This document shows, piece by piece, positions 1 to 11,840 of a DNA stretch of 64,000 nt. The stretch covers positions 59,452 to 123,451 of the forward strand of contig QANZ01002401.1 of assembly GCA_003254925.1 (NCBI GenBank), read 5' to 3'. Position numbers and translations under genes: made by a program. Numbering within the stretch: the first letter of the stretch is position 1; each line of letters begins with the position of its first letter. Below the pieces are notes generated by a model that saw nothing but the letters and a program-made list of their open reading frames with translations, made no database searches and was not told the DNA's origin. This stretch comes from Chamaecrista fasciculata. Lineage: Eukaryota > Streptophyta > Magnoliopsida > Fabales > Fabaceae.

Positions 1-530
1 TGTAGATTAAAAAAATAATATGGGAATTATAAGGTTTGGACTAAATTGATTCAGCGTTTGATATATACATGGATTAAAAAAATAATTATGACAATATTAT
101 ATTTTCAAAAGTAATACGAAACTTGAGGTTTTAAATTCCACCAGAAAGGGTTGGAATTACTCTAATCTCGTTGTATGAGATTATTTTATTCTAATTAATT
201 GACTAAACTATCCTTCAAATTTTAACTAGTTATATATATATATAATATAAAATTTATTTCTTTTGATAAATTTCTAGACTTGGATTCATTTACTTTTTTT
301 TCATCCCAAAGGCCATCATCTATAAACTGAACTGATGTCATTACTAATTAGTTTGTACTTTGTAAGATTCATCCAATCAATTGAATTAAATAATCGCTTT
401 TAGTTAATTTTAATCCATTTGGACAAGTGGATTTTGGATTGGATACATGTGATCTATCGGCCCTGACTTCGTATAGCTTCTGTCCAACTTGTATCTTTTC
501 CCTTATCTAAAGCTTTGTCTATGGGCTCGT
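1..530. other. AT-rich flank, no gene seen
   Basis: No coding similarity was recognised. In the intact OMT copies the second exon starts 374-416 bp beyond the end of exon 1, so this stretch should contain the second exon of the broken OMT copy that ends near 600. No equivalent of the conserved exon-2 start (Trp-Ile-Leu-His-Asp-Trp) was found on the minus strand here. A short TA run lies at about 230-247. Confidence 0.5.
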
Positions 531-1315
531 TCAAATCAAAGATTTACCAAAAATAAAATAGTAAAGAGCCGAAAGTGAGCCCAAACTAAAACAATATAGT
601 AGTACCTTAAACAATATACCATCCGAAGGAGGAATAGCATCATCAAACATGTCTCCTGCAATGAACTTGAAATTCCCACTTCCTTTTAGGCCACCAACAA
701 CATAAGGACTATCAAACACAATGAACTTCATTTTTGGAAACGCCTTAGCGATTTCCTTAACCATGGTCCCAGTGTGACCTCCCACATCAACCAATGACTC
801 CAACCCCTCCAACACACCAATAGAGAATCATTCACCAATAACTCATTGAACCAATTGTAAAGCTTGGGTTCATGCCATGCATAATCCCAAAACCCCCTAT
901 TATATGTGGCGTCAAACGGTGTCGGATCATCATCTTTATGGAACCAATTCACCATTTCGTGCATGGGCTTGGTTATTATTGGGTCCAACATTGAAACCAC
1001 CAAAGGGGACACACTAAAGGGATGGGGTGGATGCTTCGGTTAGGACATAGCCCTCCAATTGTGGGTCATCTTCTGGAAGCTTCTGGAGAGAGAAAAAGCC
1101 AGAATGAGTGAGAAGGCGCATTAAACGATGAATGTTGGGGGTTTTAGAAGAGTGATGGGTTTGCCATAAGAATGAATGATGTCTGGGATGCCTAATTCTA
1201 TGGCTGATTTAAGAGACATTGAGTGTAGGATGCTTGTTGTGTGCTTCCATATGTGGCTTTGAGCTTTAAGTAATTTTGTTGATGCAACATGCTCTTCTTC
1301 ATTATGAGATCCCAT
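531..1315 (-). pseudogene. OMT copy 1, degenerate O-methyltransferase first exon
   Basis: This is a remnant of a plant class II O-methyltransferase. Reading from 1315 downwards, the N-terminal dimerisation part is recognisable (LLKAQSHIWKH, MSLKSAIELGIPDIIH), then a segment in another frame (HRLMRLLTHSGFFSLQ), then MLDPIITKP and FWDYAWHEPKL. After a further frame change come the SAM-binding segment LVDVGGHTGT and GDMF. The reading frame is broken at least three times: around 1150 (loss of the LPTLISTLQIHP-like segment), around 1015 (loss after the LTEAST-like segment) and around 820 (loss of the VTSVVVDKCKGVF-like segment). The glycine motif is also altered (GGHTG instead of GGGTG). A putative exon-1 splice donor remains near 605, but no second exon is visible in the 600 bp to the window edge. 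It is very unlikely to make an active enzyme. Confidence 0.85.
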
Positions 1316-1362
1316 ACTCGATCATATTGATTTGTAGTTGCTTCTTTTTATAAGATATGGGT

Positions 1363-1371
1363 CTATTTATA
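1363..1371 (-). promoter_or_regulatory. TATA box of OMT copy 1
   Basis: On the minus strand this reads TATAAATAG followed by ACC. It lies 48 bp upstream of the copy-1 ATG. The identical 9-mer occurs upstream of the three intact OMT genes, so the core promoter survived although the gene is broken. Confidence 0.6.
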
Positions 1372-1624
1372 AGGGCAATTAAGTGGTTCGTCTAAAACTT
1401 CAATTGAAGTTAAGAAACAATTCTATTAACTTAACCTAGCTACTTAGCTTTAAATATTTGGAAGATAGATATTAATTGTTTTTAATTTGGCCGTTTCAAG
1501 AATTTTATTTCTTAAAACATTCAATTATTTTAATCTTTCAAAAATAAATTGGGGATGAATGAGAGAACTTAGAAGAGTACTTAATCAAAGTTACGTTAAT
1601 AGCAAAACGATTATCAAACTTACA

Positions 1625-1890
1625 AATATAATCCAAATGGCCAAAAACTCATTTTGGTCCCAAACTGATTTCTATCCGTCCCATAATTTCACCCATATTT
1701 GCCACGTCATCATTCAACTCAGTATGTTATATCATCTTTAGTGGCAGATAATGGATATAAATCAATATTGGGACCAACAGTGAGTCGTTTTCAAAAGTTA
1801 TGAGACCAAAATTACAATAAGAAAAGTTATGGGACCAAATTGAGACCTTTGTCAAAATTATGGGACCAAAAGTACACTTTAGCCTAAGAG
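1625..1890. mobile_element. Foldback MITE remnant, GGTCCCATAAC family
   Basis: Imperfect inverted halves: the stretch at about 1650-1685 (ACTCATTTTGGTCCCAAACT) pairs with the complement of about 1750-1790. The right part carries the TTATGGGACCAAA units that also make up the element upstream of the NDPK gene (60296-60764) and the array at 30436-30625. No transposase is present, so it is non-autonomous. The left arm is shorter than the right. Confidence 0.6.
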
Positions 1891-2095
1891 TAATATAGTA
1901 AATTTTATAATTTCAAAATACACATATCATGATTGAGATGTGTGAAGAATTAGAAAAAAAACTTTAAAAAAAATTAAAAAATATTTTTTAAATCACTATG
2001 TTCAATCTGTTTATAGTTTTTAAAATAAGGTTAGTCAATTGGCCGGTAGGTGGATATATAGCTTAAACAATTCAATTCATAATCGATTTAAAGAG

Positions 2096-2129
<34 letters not shown>

Positions 2130-3300
2130 TTATAAGATATAGATCTCGAGGAAAAAATAAAATCCAACAATTAAAAACTAAATAGTTTAAACTATTTTAA
2201 AGTGTCACTGTCACCCTTTAAAATGTGATAAACGCTTTTAACCTTATTGCTTATTTGCTTATAACATTGAATAATGAAAATAATAGAAGCACCCATCTCT
2301 GCTAAATTGTTTTATTCCTTTTAATTATCGTCCATTGTTAATGAGGCATTGTCTTGGACAGTGACACCATCGAATTATCAACAAAATCTGACAAGTCTCG
2401 TCCCTATTCTCAACTTTCCCGTGTCACATTTATTATATATAAAGATGATTTAACATCACCATACTATATAAAAACGATGATTTTTTCATTTAACATATAG
2501 GGGAATGATATAAAAAGTTTAATAAATGAATCTTTATTCTTTTCTTTCTCTCTCCTGTCTCATATGGATTTCCATTTTTCATTTTTCATTTTTAGTTAAT
2601 TTTTATTGAAAAATATGTCAAGGAAGGAAAAAAAATAGTTCCATCTAGCTACCAATCTCTTAATAGCATTGCCTAAGATATATAGATGACATTTATTTGA
2701 GCTACAACCTACAATCGTGCAAGGTTGAGAACTTGAAATATTGAGATAATAATAATAACAATAATAAACGTTAAAGTGTAGTGGCTGAATTCTTCTAGCT
2801 TAGTGGTTGGATTAATTATTTTTAATTCGTTTTTATTGGGGCGGCTCAAGGAAATTGCCTTCTATCTGTTTCTATTTCTTTTAAACATCTACCAACGTGT
2901 ATATGCTTTTTCTTCTTTTTTTCCAAATAAACTAATATTTTAGTTCATCATTTAAACCAATAGCAGTTGACAACAGCACTTAACTAATCTATTAACAAAA
3001 GTTATTGCCATGTTTTGCTTCTTAAAACGATCGAGCATATTTTTTAAAAGATTATAATTTTTCATTTTTAACCTTCAATAATTCAATCATGATAAGTGAC
3101 AAAAGTTCAAGAATTTTATTTCTTTTCCATTTAAGTTAGCCTATTTATGTACAGCAGTAGCCCATATTTCTTCATTCAATATAATAAACACTCACAGACA
3201 TATTTACAAATTTTATTGCAATAAAATTTGAACGAACAATTGGATAGACTGCATGTGATCATCTTGATTCAATTCATTGAAAATATTGTTTTTTTTTTGA
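1891..3300. other. AT-rich intergenic sequence
   Basis: No gene seen. It holds a (TA)n run at about 2098-2126. About 80 bp near 2340-2420 contain AATCTGACAAGTCTCGTCCC, which recurs near 23615-23645, so the two stretches are probably old duplicates of one intergenic segment. Confidence 0.5.
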
Positions 3301-3351
3301 AGGGGGGGGGGGGGGGGGGGGGTTNNNNNNNNNNNNNNNNNNNNNNNNNNN
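3301..3351. other. Poly-G run and 27-N gap
   Basis: A run of more than 20 G is followed by 27 N (3325-3351) and another G run, at the 3' boundary of a LINE remnant. This is best read as an assembly or sequencing break, not as biological sequence. Confidence 0.9.
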
Positions 3352-3360
3352 GGGGGGTTT

Positions 3361-5040
3361 TATTTTCGTGAAAATAGGATACTTCATTCAAATAAACAGA
3401 ACATAGCAGAGTACAGGACAGAAATACAAAGCACTTGCCCTTGCCAAACAAACATAACAAAGAAATTCAACCTATCCCTCGTGGGGTGTACAATCCAAGA
3501 CAGTCTGCTAAGTACAATGCAGACACAAAAGAAGGGCAAGAAGTGTTGGAAATGAAATTACAACGAGAATTTAAAGCATTACTAGCTAGTGCATCAGCAC
3601 ACTTGTTTCCTTCACGCATAACATGTGTGATCTTGACATGCTCAAAACGGCTGAGATAAGACCTGCATAAAGTAAGCAAAGGAGCACATTGGTGGACACT
3701 ATTGATGTGGCAGTTATTAAGAAAATGAACAAGTTGGCTGCAATCCGATTCAAGCCAAATATTAGAAGCATTAATAGAGCTAGCCAGTTGTTATCCTAGA
3801 AGAGCTCCCCAAACTTCAGCTAAGAAACTATCCCCAATGCCCAGAAATTTTTGAAAGCTATGAATCCAGAATCCAAAGTGATTTCTAATGAGTCCACCAG
3901 TAGCAATGGCCCCAGATGAGGGGTTACATGCACCATCTACGTTGATTTTAACCCATCCTTGATCAGGGGGGTTCCATTTGACCAAGATAGTTTGGGATTG
4001 AACTGTGGGAGTTTTGTGTGAGATGCCAAGAGAGAAGTATTCTACTGCACGGTTAAGGGCATCCTTATAGGTGGCAGTAGGGAAGAAAGGAGCAAAATAA
4101 AATGTTTTCTTGTTTCTTGCTAACCAAATGCTCCAAAGACAGTACATGAATAGTGTTCCAAAAGGAATATTGAAGATGGTGGCATCTTGACAGTTGGTAC
4201 AGCTTTTTAACCAATCACCAAACATAAGAGAAGAATTGAGAAGAATTTCAGGAGGATTTGGGCAAAGGTTCCAAACACAAAGAGAAGATGAGCAGAACCG
4301 AAAAAGATGCTCAGCAGATTCATTATGTGCACCACAGAGAACACATAGAGGGGAGGTAAGTACCAATCCCACGTTTGGAGAGGAAGAACTTTGTGGGAAG
4401 GGCTTGATGCCACAAGAGCCAACAGAAGAACCGGTGCCTAGGGTGACATTTAACTTTCCAAATCCATTTAGAGCTAGAGGAAGGATGATTATTATGGGAA
4501 CAAAGAAGATCATATGCAGATTTTAAAGTGAAGTTTCCATCAGAATTTGGTCCCCAACTAACAACATCATCCCTACCCTCTTCAGGATTCTTAGGAAGGC
4601 TAATCATGGATTGAATGATGTGTGTGGGTAGTTTGAAAGAGAAAGCATCCCAAACCCAATTTCCCGCAGCATCAAGAACATTAGCAACCCTAAGGGGACC
4701 CTGCGGCAGCCAGCAATCACTCCAAAGAGAAGTTTGCATACCAGAGTGTATAATTGACTTAGCACCTAATTCAAAAACCAGTTTTCCTTTGGAGAGACAC
4801 TTGTGAACCGTGGAGCTTTTGTTTTTGTTTTTCATGCTATGTCTACAGATTTGTGCCCAGGGAGAAATTTGGTCATGAGACATACGCCAAAAAAGCTTGC
4901 CCAAGTAAGCAAGATTACGATTATAAGTGTTAAACAGACCCAAATCGTCCCCATCAGTAGGTAAAATGACAGTGCTCCACTTAATAAGATGCATTTTTTG
5001 TTTTCCGCCCAATGCTTCCCAAAAATGGTAATCATCATTG
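3361..5040 (-). mobile_element. 5'-truncated LINE (L1-like) with RNase H end
   Basis: Minus-strand pieces in three frames join into the C-terminal part of a plant non-LTR retrotransposon ORF2. From 5012 to 4323 comes the end of the reverse transcriptase and the zf-RVT region (WSDCWLPQGP, WKVKCHPRHRFFCWLLW). From 4340 to 3791 come CGAHNESAEHLFRFC (zinc-binding Cys/His), WNPPDQGWVKINVDGA, which is the start of an RNase H domain, and the AEVWGALLG helix. From 3680 to 3467 comes HVMREGNKCADALAS, the last conserved RNase H block. The reverse transcriptase core and endonuclease are absent, so it is 5'-truncated, and frameshifts near 4330 and 3790 make it dead. Truncation at the 5' end is the usual fate of LINE insertions. 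The 3' end is hidden by the gap at 3325-3351. Confidence 0.85.
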
Positions 5041-5427
5041 TAATTTTCCCTAAATTAATTTAAGGGTAAATTATACAGAAGGTCCCTCTGGTTTGGCCCA
5101 TTGATAAAAAAGGTCCGTATAGTTTAAAAAGTAGCAAGTAAAACACATAAAAATTAATAATTAGGGGTTTAAAATATATTTTATATATATAGCCAATAAT
5201 ATATATATAATGTCACTTAAACAGTAATAATAATGCCACTTTTTATATATGTAGCCAAATTTTGGCTCCAAGACAAGACAACACATACAAATTAGGATAT
5301 TACACATCAAATTCACGGAAACAGTACATGATCATAAAGTCAACAAAACAAAGTGTACTAGTAAACATCTCTCAATACATTATTCAGATTTTAGAGCAAT
5401 AAGCCAATAATATTATATTATAATTTG
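5041..5427. other. 3' flank of OMT copy 2 with a MITE fragment
   Basis: Positions 5066-5155 start with GGGTAAATTAT and carry GGTCC and TTTGGCCCA blocks, like the ends of the foldback family at 9561-10068, but only one arm is seen. The rest is AT-rich 3' untranslated or intergenic DNA. Confidence 0.4.
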
Positions 5428-6929
5428 TTACGGGAAAACCTCAATGAGAGATCTTAAACCTAGAATTGGAGTTATCTTGTAGTCATTGAAACCTGCAGAA
5501 AATATCAATTTGGCCCATTCCTTCTCATTTCTCTCTTTTCCGGTGACCAGAACCATCATCAGCATATCAAAGAAAAGTTGAGTTTCCACAGATTCATCAT
5601 CGATATCTCCCTTGTCATTCTCCATCATCATGTCTATTATTATCACTTTCCCTTCTTTATCTTTCCTTGTCGTAATTGCCTCCTTGCACTTATTAAGTAT
5701 CTTCACACATTCCTCATCGTTCCAATCATGTAGAATCCACTGCATGCGCGCATGGAAATCAAGCAATTGTTAGAAATATATACAAGCTAAGAAAAAGTTT
5801 GTATATATGTATATATATACATATGCTTCTTTAATTACTTCTTGGCTGTGTCTAGTTAATTACATTATTGAGAAAATAATATACTTGTGTGTAATATCTC
5901 AGGATTTAGTGGCGGTTTTCTATTTACCCTCCGCTAAATTTGTAACACTTGCAACAATGCTTTTAATCGTCATTATACTAAAAAATAGTGGCGGTTAGAC
6001 TAAACCACCACTAAAGAACCAAAATGTCCTTATTTTTTTAAAAAGTTCTTATTGACTTTAAAATACACACGTTAATTTATTGGTAATAAACTAATAATAA
6101 TGATTGATTTCAGTATATCTATTTGAATTATTACCTTCAACATTACTGCGTCGGTAGGAGGCACAACCTCAAACATGTCCCCACCCACGAACTTGAGATT
6201 CCCACAATCCTGTAGCCCATCAACCACGTGTGGTAGATCGAACACACTACACTCAATCTCCGGAAATGCTTCAGCTATTGTCTTAGCCGTGGTCCCTGTC
6301 CCACCACCAACATCAACCAATGACTTCAACCCTTTAAACACTCCTTTGCACTTATCTACCACCACACTTGTCACCAATCTTGCATCACTTGCCATAGCAT
6401 CATTGAAAAATTGGTTCAGCTTAGGTTCATGCCCTGCATACTCCCAAAACGTCATCCCATGAGCCGTCTCAAACGGCGATGCATCGTCGTTTTGGAACCA
6501 ACTAGGCAACTTGTACCATGGCTTCGTTAGGATTGGGTCCAACATGGCCTGCAAGAAAGGTGTCACACTTAAGGGGTTGTCCTTCAAAAGTAGGGTGGAT
6601 GCATCCGTTAGGACGTACCCTAATTCTTGGGACTGGTCATCATCATCAATTTCTGAAATGTTCTGGAGAGAGAAGAAGCCAGAGTGAGTGAGGATTCGCA
6701 TTAAGCGATAAATATGACGAGTTTTGGAAGGGTGGATTTGGAGGGTGGAGATGAGAGTGGGGAGAGGCATGGGCTTGCCATGCTTGTGAATGGTGTCTAT
6801 GATGTTTAAGTCTATGGCAGATTTGAGGGACATGGAGTTTATGAAGCTAAAGATGTGATTCCATATGTGGATTTGAGCATGCAGGAGTCTTGGTGCTGGA
6901 AGCTCTTCGTAGTTATTATGGGCTGCCAT
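5428..6929 (-). CDS. OMT copy 2, resveratrol/isoflavone-type O-methyltransferase (368 aa)
   Basis: Intact two-exon gene. Exon 1 is 6929-6135 (265 codons), the intron is 6134-5740 (GT...AG) and exon 2 is 5739-5428, including the stop. The protein has an N-terminal plant OMT dimerisation domain (about residues 15-110). A class I methyltransferase fold follows, with the SAM-binding loop LVDVGGGTG at 204-212 and GGDMF at 249-253. The catalytic His is at residue 269 within WILHDW, the first codons of exon 2. The family transfers methyl groups from S-adenosylmethionine to phenolic hydroxyls of stilbenes, (iso)flavonoids or small phenolics, in the cytosol as homodimers. The length (about 360-370 aa) and single-intron position are normal for the family. 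The substrate cannot be decided from sequence; stilbene/resveratrol OMTs are the closest type I recognise. It is the first intact copy of the array, and its 3' flank matches that of OMT copy 4. Confidence 0.93.
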
Positions 6930-7005
6930 GATGACTTCTAGTTTTTGCTTGGTATGATTGTGAGGGTGATACGAGCTACTTCGAGTTTTGCTTAAATTCG
7001 GAGGT

Positions 7006-7014
7006 CTATTTATA
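7006..7014 (-). promoter_or_regulatory. TATA box of OMT copy 2
   Basis: TATAAATAG on the minus strand, 77 bp upstream of the ATG. It sits in the same context (followed by ACC) as in copies 1, 4 and 7. Confidence 0.7.
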
Positions 7015-7019
7015 AGAGC

Positions 7020-9330
7020 GCCAGTGAGACATGCATGCTATATTTGGATTAAGGATAATATAATTCGACTAAAGATGCAGGAACTTTATTGCAAATTTAA
7101 TTACAATAATGTTTTCGTGTTATCTTTTTCTTTTATTAATTTAAAATCTTCTTAATCATTATATTTTAATTAAAGCAGATATATATTAAGTTGATGAGAG
7201 TAATTATGTAAGTTGATCATTGAAGGGTATATATATGAGTTGAAAATTTACTATATTAAAGTTCATTTTACACGCTTTAATTTCTAAAAGCCATAGATAT
7301 ATATACAAATAAATGTTCTTATATAGATATTTCTCTCAGTTCATTTCTTTTTCCATGAAATAAATTTTAATGAGTCGTCTTATAGCATTCACTAAGGTTA
7401 ATACATTGAACATCAATAATATCTGTAGATATATATACAAAAAAAAATGTTCAAAATAAACTTGAATAAAAAATATATGATCAACTTTACTTATTTCACA
7501 ATCAAACAATGAAACATCAATAATATTTATAATATCCGTAGATATATCTCACTTGTTCGGATACTCAGAAAATAAATACTTAGTGAACATCAATAATATC
7601 CCCAATGACAATGAAACAAATAATATCCGTAGATATGTCTCACTTGTTCGGATGTTTATCTTTGTAAATTGAACATCAATGATATATTTATAAATTGAAC
7701 ATTATATTTCTCTTTCAATTCAATTCATTAATATCCTCCCCCACACCCACCATATATATATAATAATATATCCAGCAAAGCTTGAATAATGTGTTTCACG
7801 CGTTTTCTAGTGATATGCAATTTGCTACATTCTTTAATTTAAATTAATACTATGTTATTTGTTGTGTGCCACTTTATATTAATCATTATCTTAAAGGTTG
7901 TATGAAGAGAGTATTCTTCCATTAATGGCGGATAATCTTGAATTTTATATATTTATTTTAAAATAAATATTAAATAATTTTAGTAAGACATATCAAAATA
8001 CACATAATTGACCAATATTTCATAATTTTCATATTTCGGTCACAAACTCATTTTCAAGCTTGATTTGACCTCATTTATTAACCGTCTTAATTGGACAAAA
8101 AGAAAATACTCATAAAAAACTCGTAGCTCTAAACTTATCGCATTCAAACTTAAAATGAGAAATGTATGATCAACTTTGCTTGTTTGACAATGAAACAAGT
8201 GATCTATTTTTTAGACTCGATTTGATCTTACTATTTGTTGATTGCTGCAAACCGGATAGAGAAGTATCCGTTAAAAGCAACTTATAGCTCTAAACTCATT
8301 GCATTCGAACTTGAAACAAGAGAAATATATAACCATATTCAGTAATTTAGAGTCAAAATGAACCACAATAAAAATATATAAGACCAATTTGAAAATTTTG
8401 AAAGATAAATTACCAAAATGAACTTTGAGGCAAAAATATAGGACCAATTTATGCATTCGGCCTTATTTGTATCACATAGAAATAAAGTATAGTTTTTTGA
8501 CCAATTTGAGTATTCTACCTTATTTTTATCACATGGAAATAAAGTATAATATTTTTTCAAAAAATTATATGTATGTAGAAAAAATGTGTACTTAATTTGA
8601 GATGTGTGAAGAATTAGAAAAAATAACTTAATATAGTCTGACAAAATTAAAGATTATATCTCTTTTGTTTTGGAGTAATGCACATAAAAAGCCCAATGGG
8701 CAGCATAGGAAATAATTTGGAGTAGCTACTAAGTCCGCAACGCTATTAGAGGTAGCCAATGGACAATAGTATGACACTTCAATGACCAAAAACAAAATAA
8801 TGTATGACACTTCATCGAAATTTTGATTGATAAGTTAATTATGACACTTCAAGGAGGATTAAACTTTATAGGTTGTGATGGATGTTTTTCTTTTCAATGG
8901 ATACCTTTTTTTTTTTTTGGTTACTTTCAACGGTTACTTTTTTTTTTGTGGCATAGGTATGATTATGAACATAGTTTGATGTGCATGTATAGTTGAAGGG
9001 ACCAAAGAATAAGAGTGTAAGATTTAATTACTTTTTGATTAGTTTATTGCTTTTCCGGAGCAGGCTGTCTCCATTATTCTTGCATTATAATCAGTATTTG
9101 TCCACCATACGTGTTTGGTATTGATCATTTACTTGGCTTGATTATTATTATAAAATTAACAGAAGCAGAATGATGACATTATGACAATTTATCAATCGTC
9201 AAATTCAGTTGGATTTGTGACGGTTGTTTAATTTGTACCGTCACGAATCTTCTTTATAACGGTTAAAATTGCTGTAAATTAAAAACAATCATCATAAATT
9301 CACATTTCTTTTATAGTGTCCCTCTTATAA
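7020..9330. other. AT-rich spacer with MITE arms
   Basis: No gene. At about 7380-7720 there are several imperfect repeats of a phrase around ACATCAATAATATCCGTAGA. At about 8030-8470 lie worn copies of a MITE interior (GATTTGACCTCATTT, then AGCTCTAAACT). The same interior recurs near 12060-12350, 34040-34330, 44640-45010, 47400-47700 and 51430-51720. About 9190-9320 reads like the end of a small DNA element (TTTATAGTGTCC). Confidence 0.45.
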
Positions 9331-9349
9331 GAAGAATTACATTTAAATC

Positions 9350-10435
9350 ACGATTTTTTAATTTTTATTTTTATGTTTGCTCAAAATTTTATTTTGGTCT
9401 CTCAAGTTTTTTTCGTTTCGTTTTGATCCCTCATGTTTACTCAAAGTTTCATTTTGGTCTCTCAAGTTTTTTCCATTCTGTTTTGGTCTCTCATATTTCT
9501 AAAAAGTTCCACCGTTAGTCTCTGATTCTTTTTCATCCACTTTTTTGTTAAAAAAAAAAAGGGTAAATTACAAAATAGGGTCCTGTGGTTTGGCCCTGTT
9601 TCAGATAAGGTACATGTGGTTTGAAAAGTTTCAAATTGGGGCCTGAGGTTAACTCCGTTTGCAAAATAGGGTCTAGGTGGTTTTGACCGTCAAAAAACTA
9701 ACGGTGCACGTGATAATTTGCCTAACAATCTCAGGGTCTTTAGTTAAAATACTATTTTAAGACCCTAACTATTAATTTTTTTGCGTTTGAATCCCTATTT
9801 CTTATGTTGTCATGTTAAAATACTATTTTAAAATACTATTTTTGCGTTAGTTAAAAATAGTTAGGGTCTTAAAATAATATTTTAACTAAAGACCCTGAGA
9901 TTGTTAGGCAAATTATCACGTGCACCGTTAGTTTTTTGACGGTCAAAACCACCTAGACCCTATTTTGCAAACGGAGTTAACCTCAGGCCCCAATTTGAAA
10001 CTTTTCAAACCACATGTACCCTATCTGAAACAGGGCCAAACCACAGGACCCTATTTTGTAATTTACCCAAAAAAAAAGAAAAAAAATTAACTTTCATCTC
10101 CCAACAATTATGCTCTTTTACAAAAGGGAAAGACCTTAATGCAAAAGAGCAAAATTTTTGGGAGATGAAAGTTAATTTTCTTTTTCTTTTTTTTAACGAA
10201 AAAAGTAGATGAAAAAGAGTTAGGGACTAACGGTGGAACTTTTGGAAACTTAAAGGACCAAAACAGAACTTTGAGAAAACATGAGGGACTAAAATGAAAT
10301 AAAAAACTTTATGGACCAAAACGGAACGTTAAGCAAACATGAGGGACCAAAACAGAACCAAAAAAACTTGAGGGACCAAAAAAGGACTTTGAACAAACAT
10401 GAGGGAGCATAATAAAATTTTAGCCCATTTTTTTA
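9350..10435. mobile_element. Outer foldback MITE, interrupted
   Basis: The left arm, about 9350-9560 plus 10069-10125, pairs with the right arm, about 10140-10430. Shared blocks include GTTCCACCGTTAGTC, TTTTGGTC.CTCA repeats and ATTAACTTTCATCTCCC. The arms have clearly diverged, so this is an older foldback element. It is split at an A-run by a younger foldback (9561-10068). It has no coding capacity. Confidence 0.75.
9561..10068. mobile_element. Inner foldback MITE, 508 bp with 215-bp arms
   Basis: It starts GGGTAAATTACAAAATAGGG and ends with the exact complement. The left arm is about 9561-9775 and the right arm about 9853-10068; by eye only two or three bases differ, around an 80-bp loop. 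It is inserted in an A-run inside the left arm of an older foldback, with A-tracts on both sides. Near-identity of the arms indicates recent origin or gene conversion between arms. It is non-autonomous. Confidence 0.85.
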
Positions 10436-11015
10436 TTAGTAATATAATGCAACTTAATAATCATTTGTACTTTGGATTAGCAACTTGACTCTTTCTATTA
10501 TAATTAGTCATGAAAACAATATAAGATATTTGACAGATATTACAACATATTATTTAAAATGAGAATAAAAAAATAAAAAAAAATAAAAAAAACAACTTAA
10601 GGCGGCGACGAAACTCACCGCCAATGTTCGCCACCACCACCTTTATAGAACTTTCTGTGGCAACAACGTGTCGCCACCTCTGAAGACTTTTGGTGGCGAT
10701 ATTTGCCTTAAAAAGTAGAGACACACAATTTTCAAATCATTTTTGGCAACACTTAGCTAGGTGGCGATAATAGTCGTCACTAAAGGGAAATTTTCAATGG
10801 CAACATTCCTTCTGTGACTAGGTCTTGTGAGACAAACTTTGTGCTGTCACCAAAACTCTTGGATGGCGACTTTCTTGGTTTTAATGGCAACAAAAGTCAC
10901 CACCAATTCTCACATATATAGAATCAACTCATTACTTTACACTACAATAGAAATGAAACCTAAGGCTATATTTTCTTTCTCCCATCGTTGACAAACAAAC
11001 AATTTCCAAGAGCAC

Positions 11016-11058
<43 letters not shown>

Positions 11059-11443
11059 TGAAGAATATTTTGAACTCCATTTAAACAAGATCAAACTTAT
11101 ATCATTATATCCTCGTTCCTCACTAACCATCGAAGGAAGGGGCAGAGAAGTAAGCAAGACGACAAGATCAAGGCGGGCAACAACGCCAACAAGCTCAGGG
11201 AGGAAGAATGGTAAGGGAAAGGGACTAGCTAGGTAGGGTTTGAATTAAAAATTTGTATAAAATCTAATTTTTTTTAAAAGATATGAAACTACAAAAATGC
11301 TTGCAGAATTAAATATTATTTAAATAAAAAAATTTGATATTTATATACAATTCTCGAGGACAGGGATCCACAAGATAGGATATGTATTCTCCATAATCCA
11401 TCCCCGTCCTCATCAGACAGTAATTTGAAGTAAAAAAAAAAAA
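10436..11443. other. Spacer with GGCGAC-rich repeats
   Basis: At 10595-10900 the motif GGCGAC or GGCAAC recurs many times on either strand, like the sub-terminal repeats of a non-autonomous CACTA or MULE element, but no clear termini were found. A (TA)n run lies at about 11022-11050. No gene. Confidence 0.4.
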
Positions 11444-11840
11444 GGGTATATTTCACTTTGATACCCTGTGGTTTGAAACTTGACACTTTGGTATCCTGTG
11501 GTATTCTCTATTAACACTTTGGTACCATTGGGATTTACTTTGTAATTTTAACCACAAAAATTTTGCAAAAATTATATATTGACCCCAAAAATTTTCAAAA
11601 AATTACAAATAGATCCCTAAATACATATTATCTAGGGACTAAAATGAAAACTTTAAAATTTTTTTGGGGTCAATATGTAATTTTTGCAAAATTTGTTATA
11701 GTTAAAATTACAAAATAGCTCCCAAGGGTACCAAAGTGTTAATGGAGAATAGCATAGGGTACCAAAGTGTCAGGTTTCAAACCACAGGGTACCAAAGTGA
11801 AACAGGTCCAAACCACAGGGTACCAAAGTGTAATTTACCC
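11444..11840. mobile_element. Foldback MITE, GGTACCAAAGTG family
   Basis: It starts GGGTATATTTCACTTTG and ends CAAAGTGTAATTTACCC. Multiple CACTTTGGTA blocks in the left half pair with TACCAAAGTG blocks in the right half. It is flanked by A-runs. The same family occurs complete at 45092-45749 and as a 50-bp fragment at 29171-29221. Confidence 0.75.

Noticed and set aside
3301..3360. Long G runs as a possible quadruplex element
   Set aside because: They directly flank an N gap, so they are most likely a sequencing or assembly artefact.
6175..6462. Plus-strand open frames of about 95 codons opposite each OMT first exon (also 18237, 26513)
   Set aside because: They are antisense shadows of the conserved SAM-binding region; they recur because the genes are paralogous, including in a dead copy.
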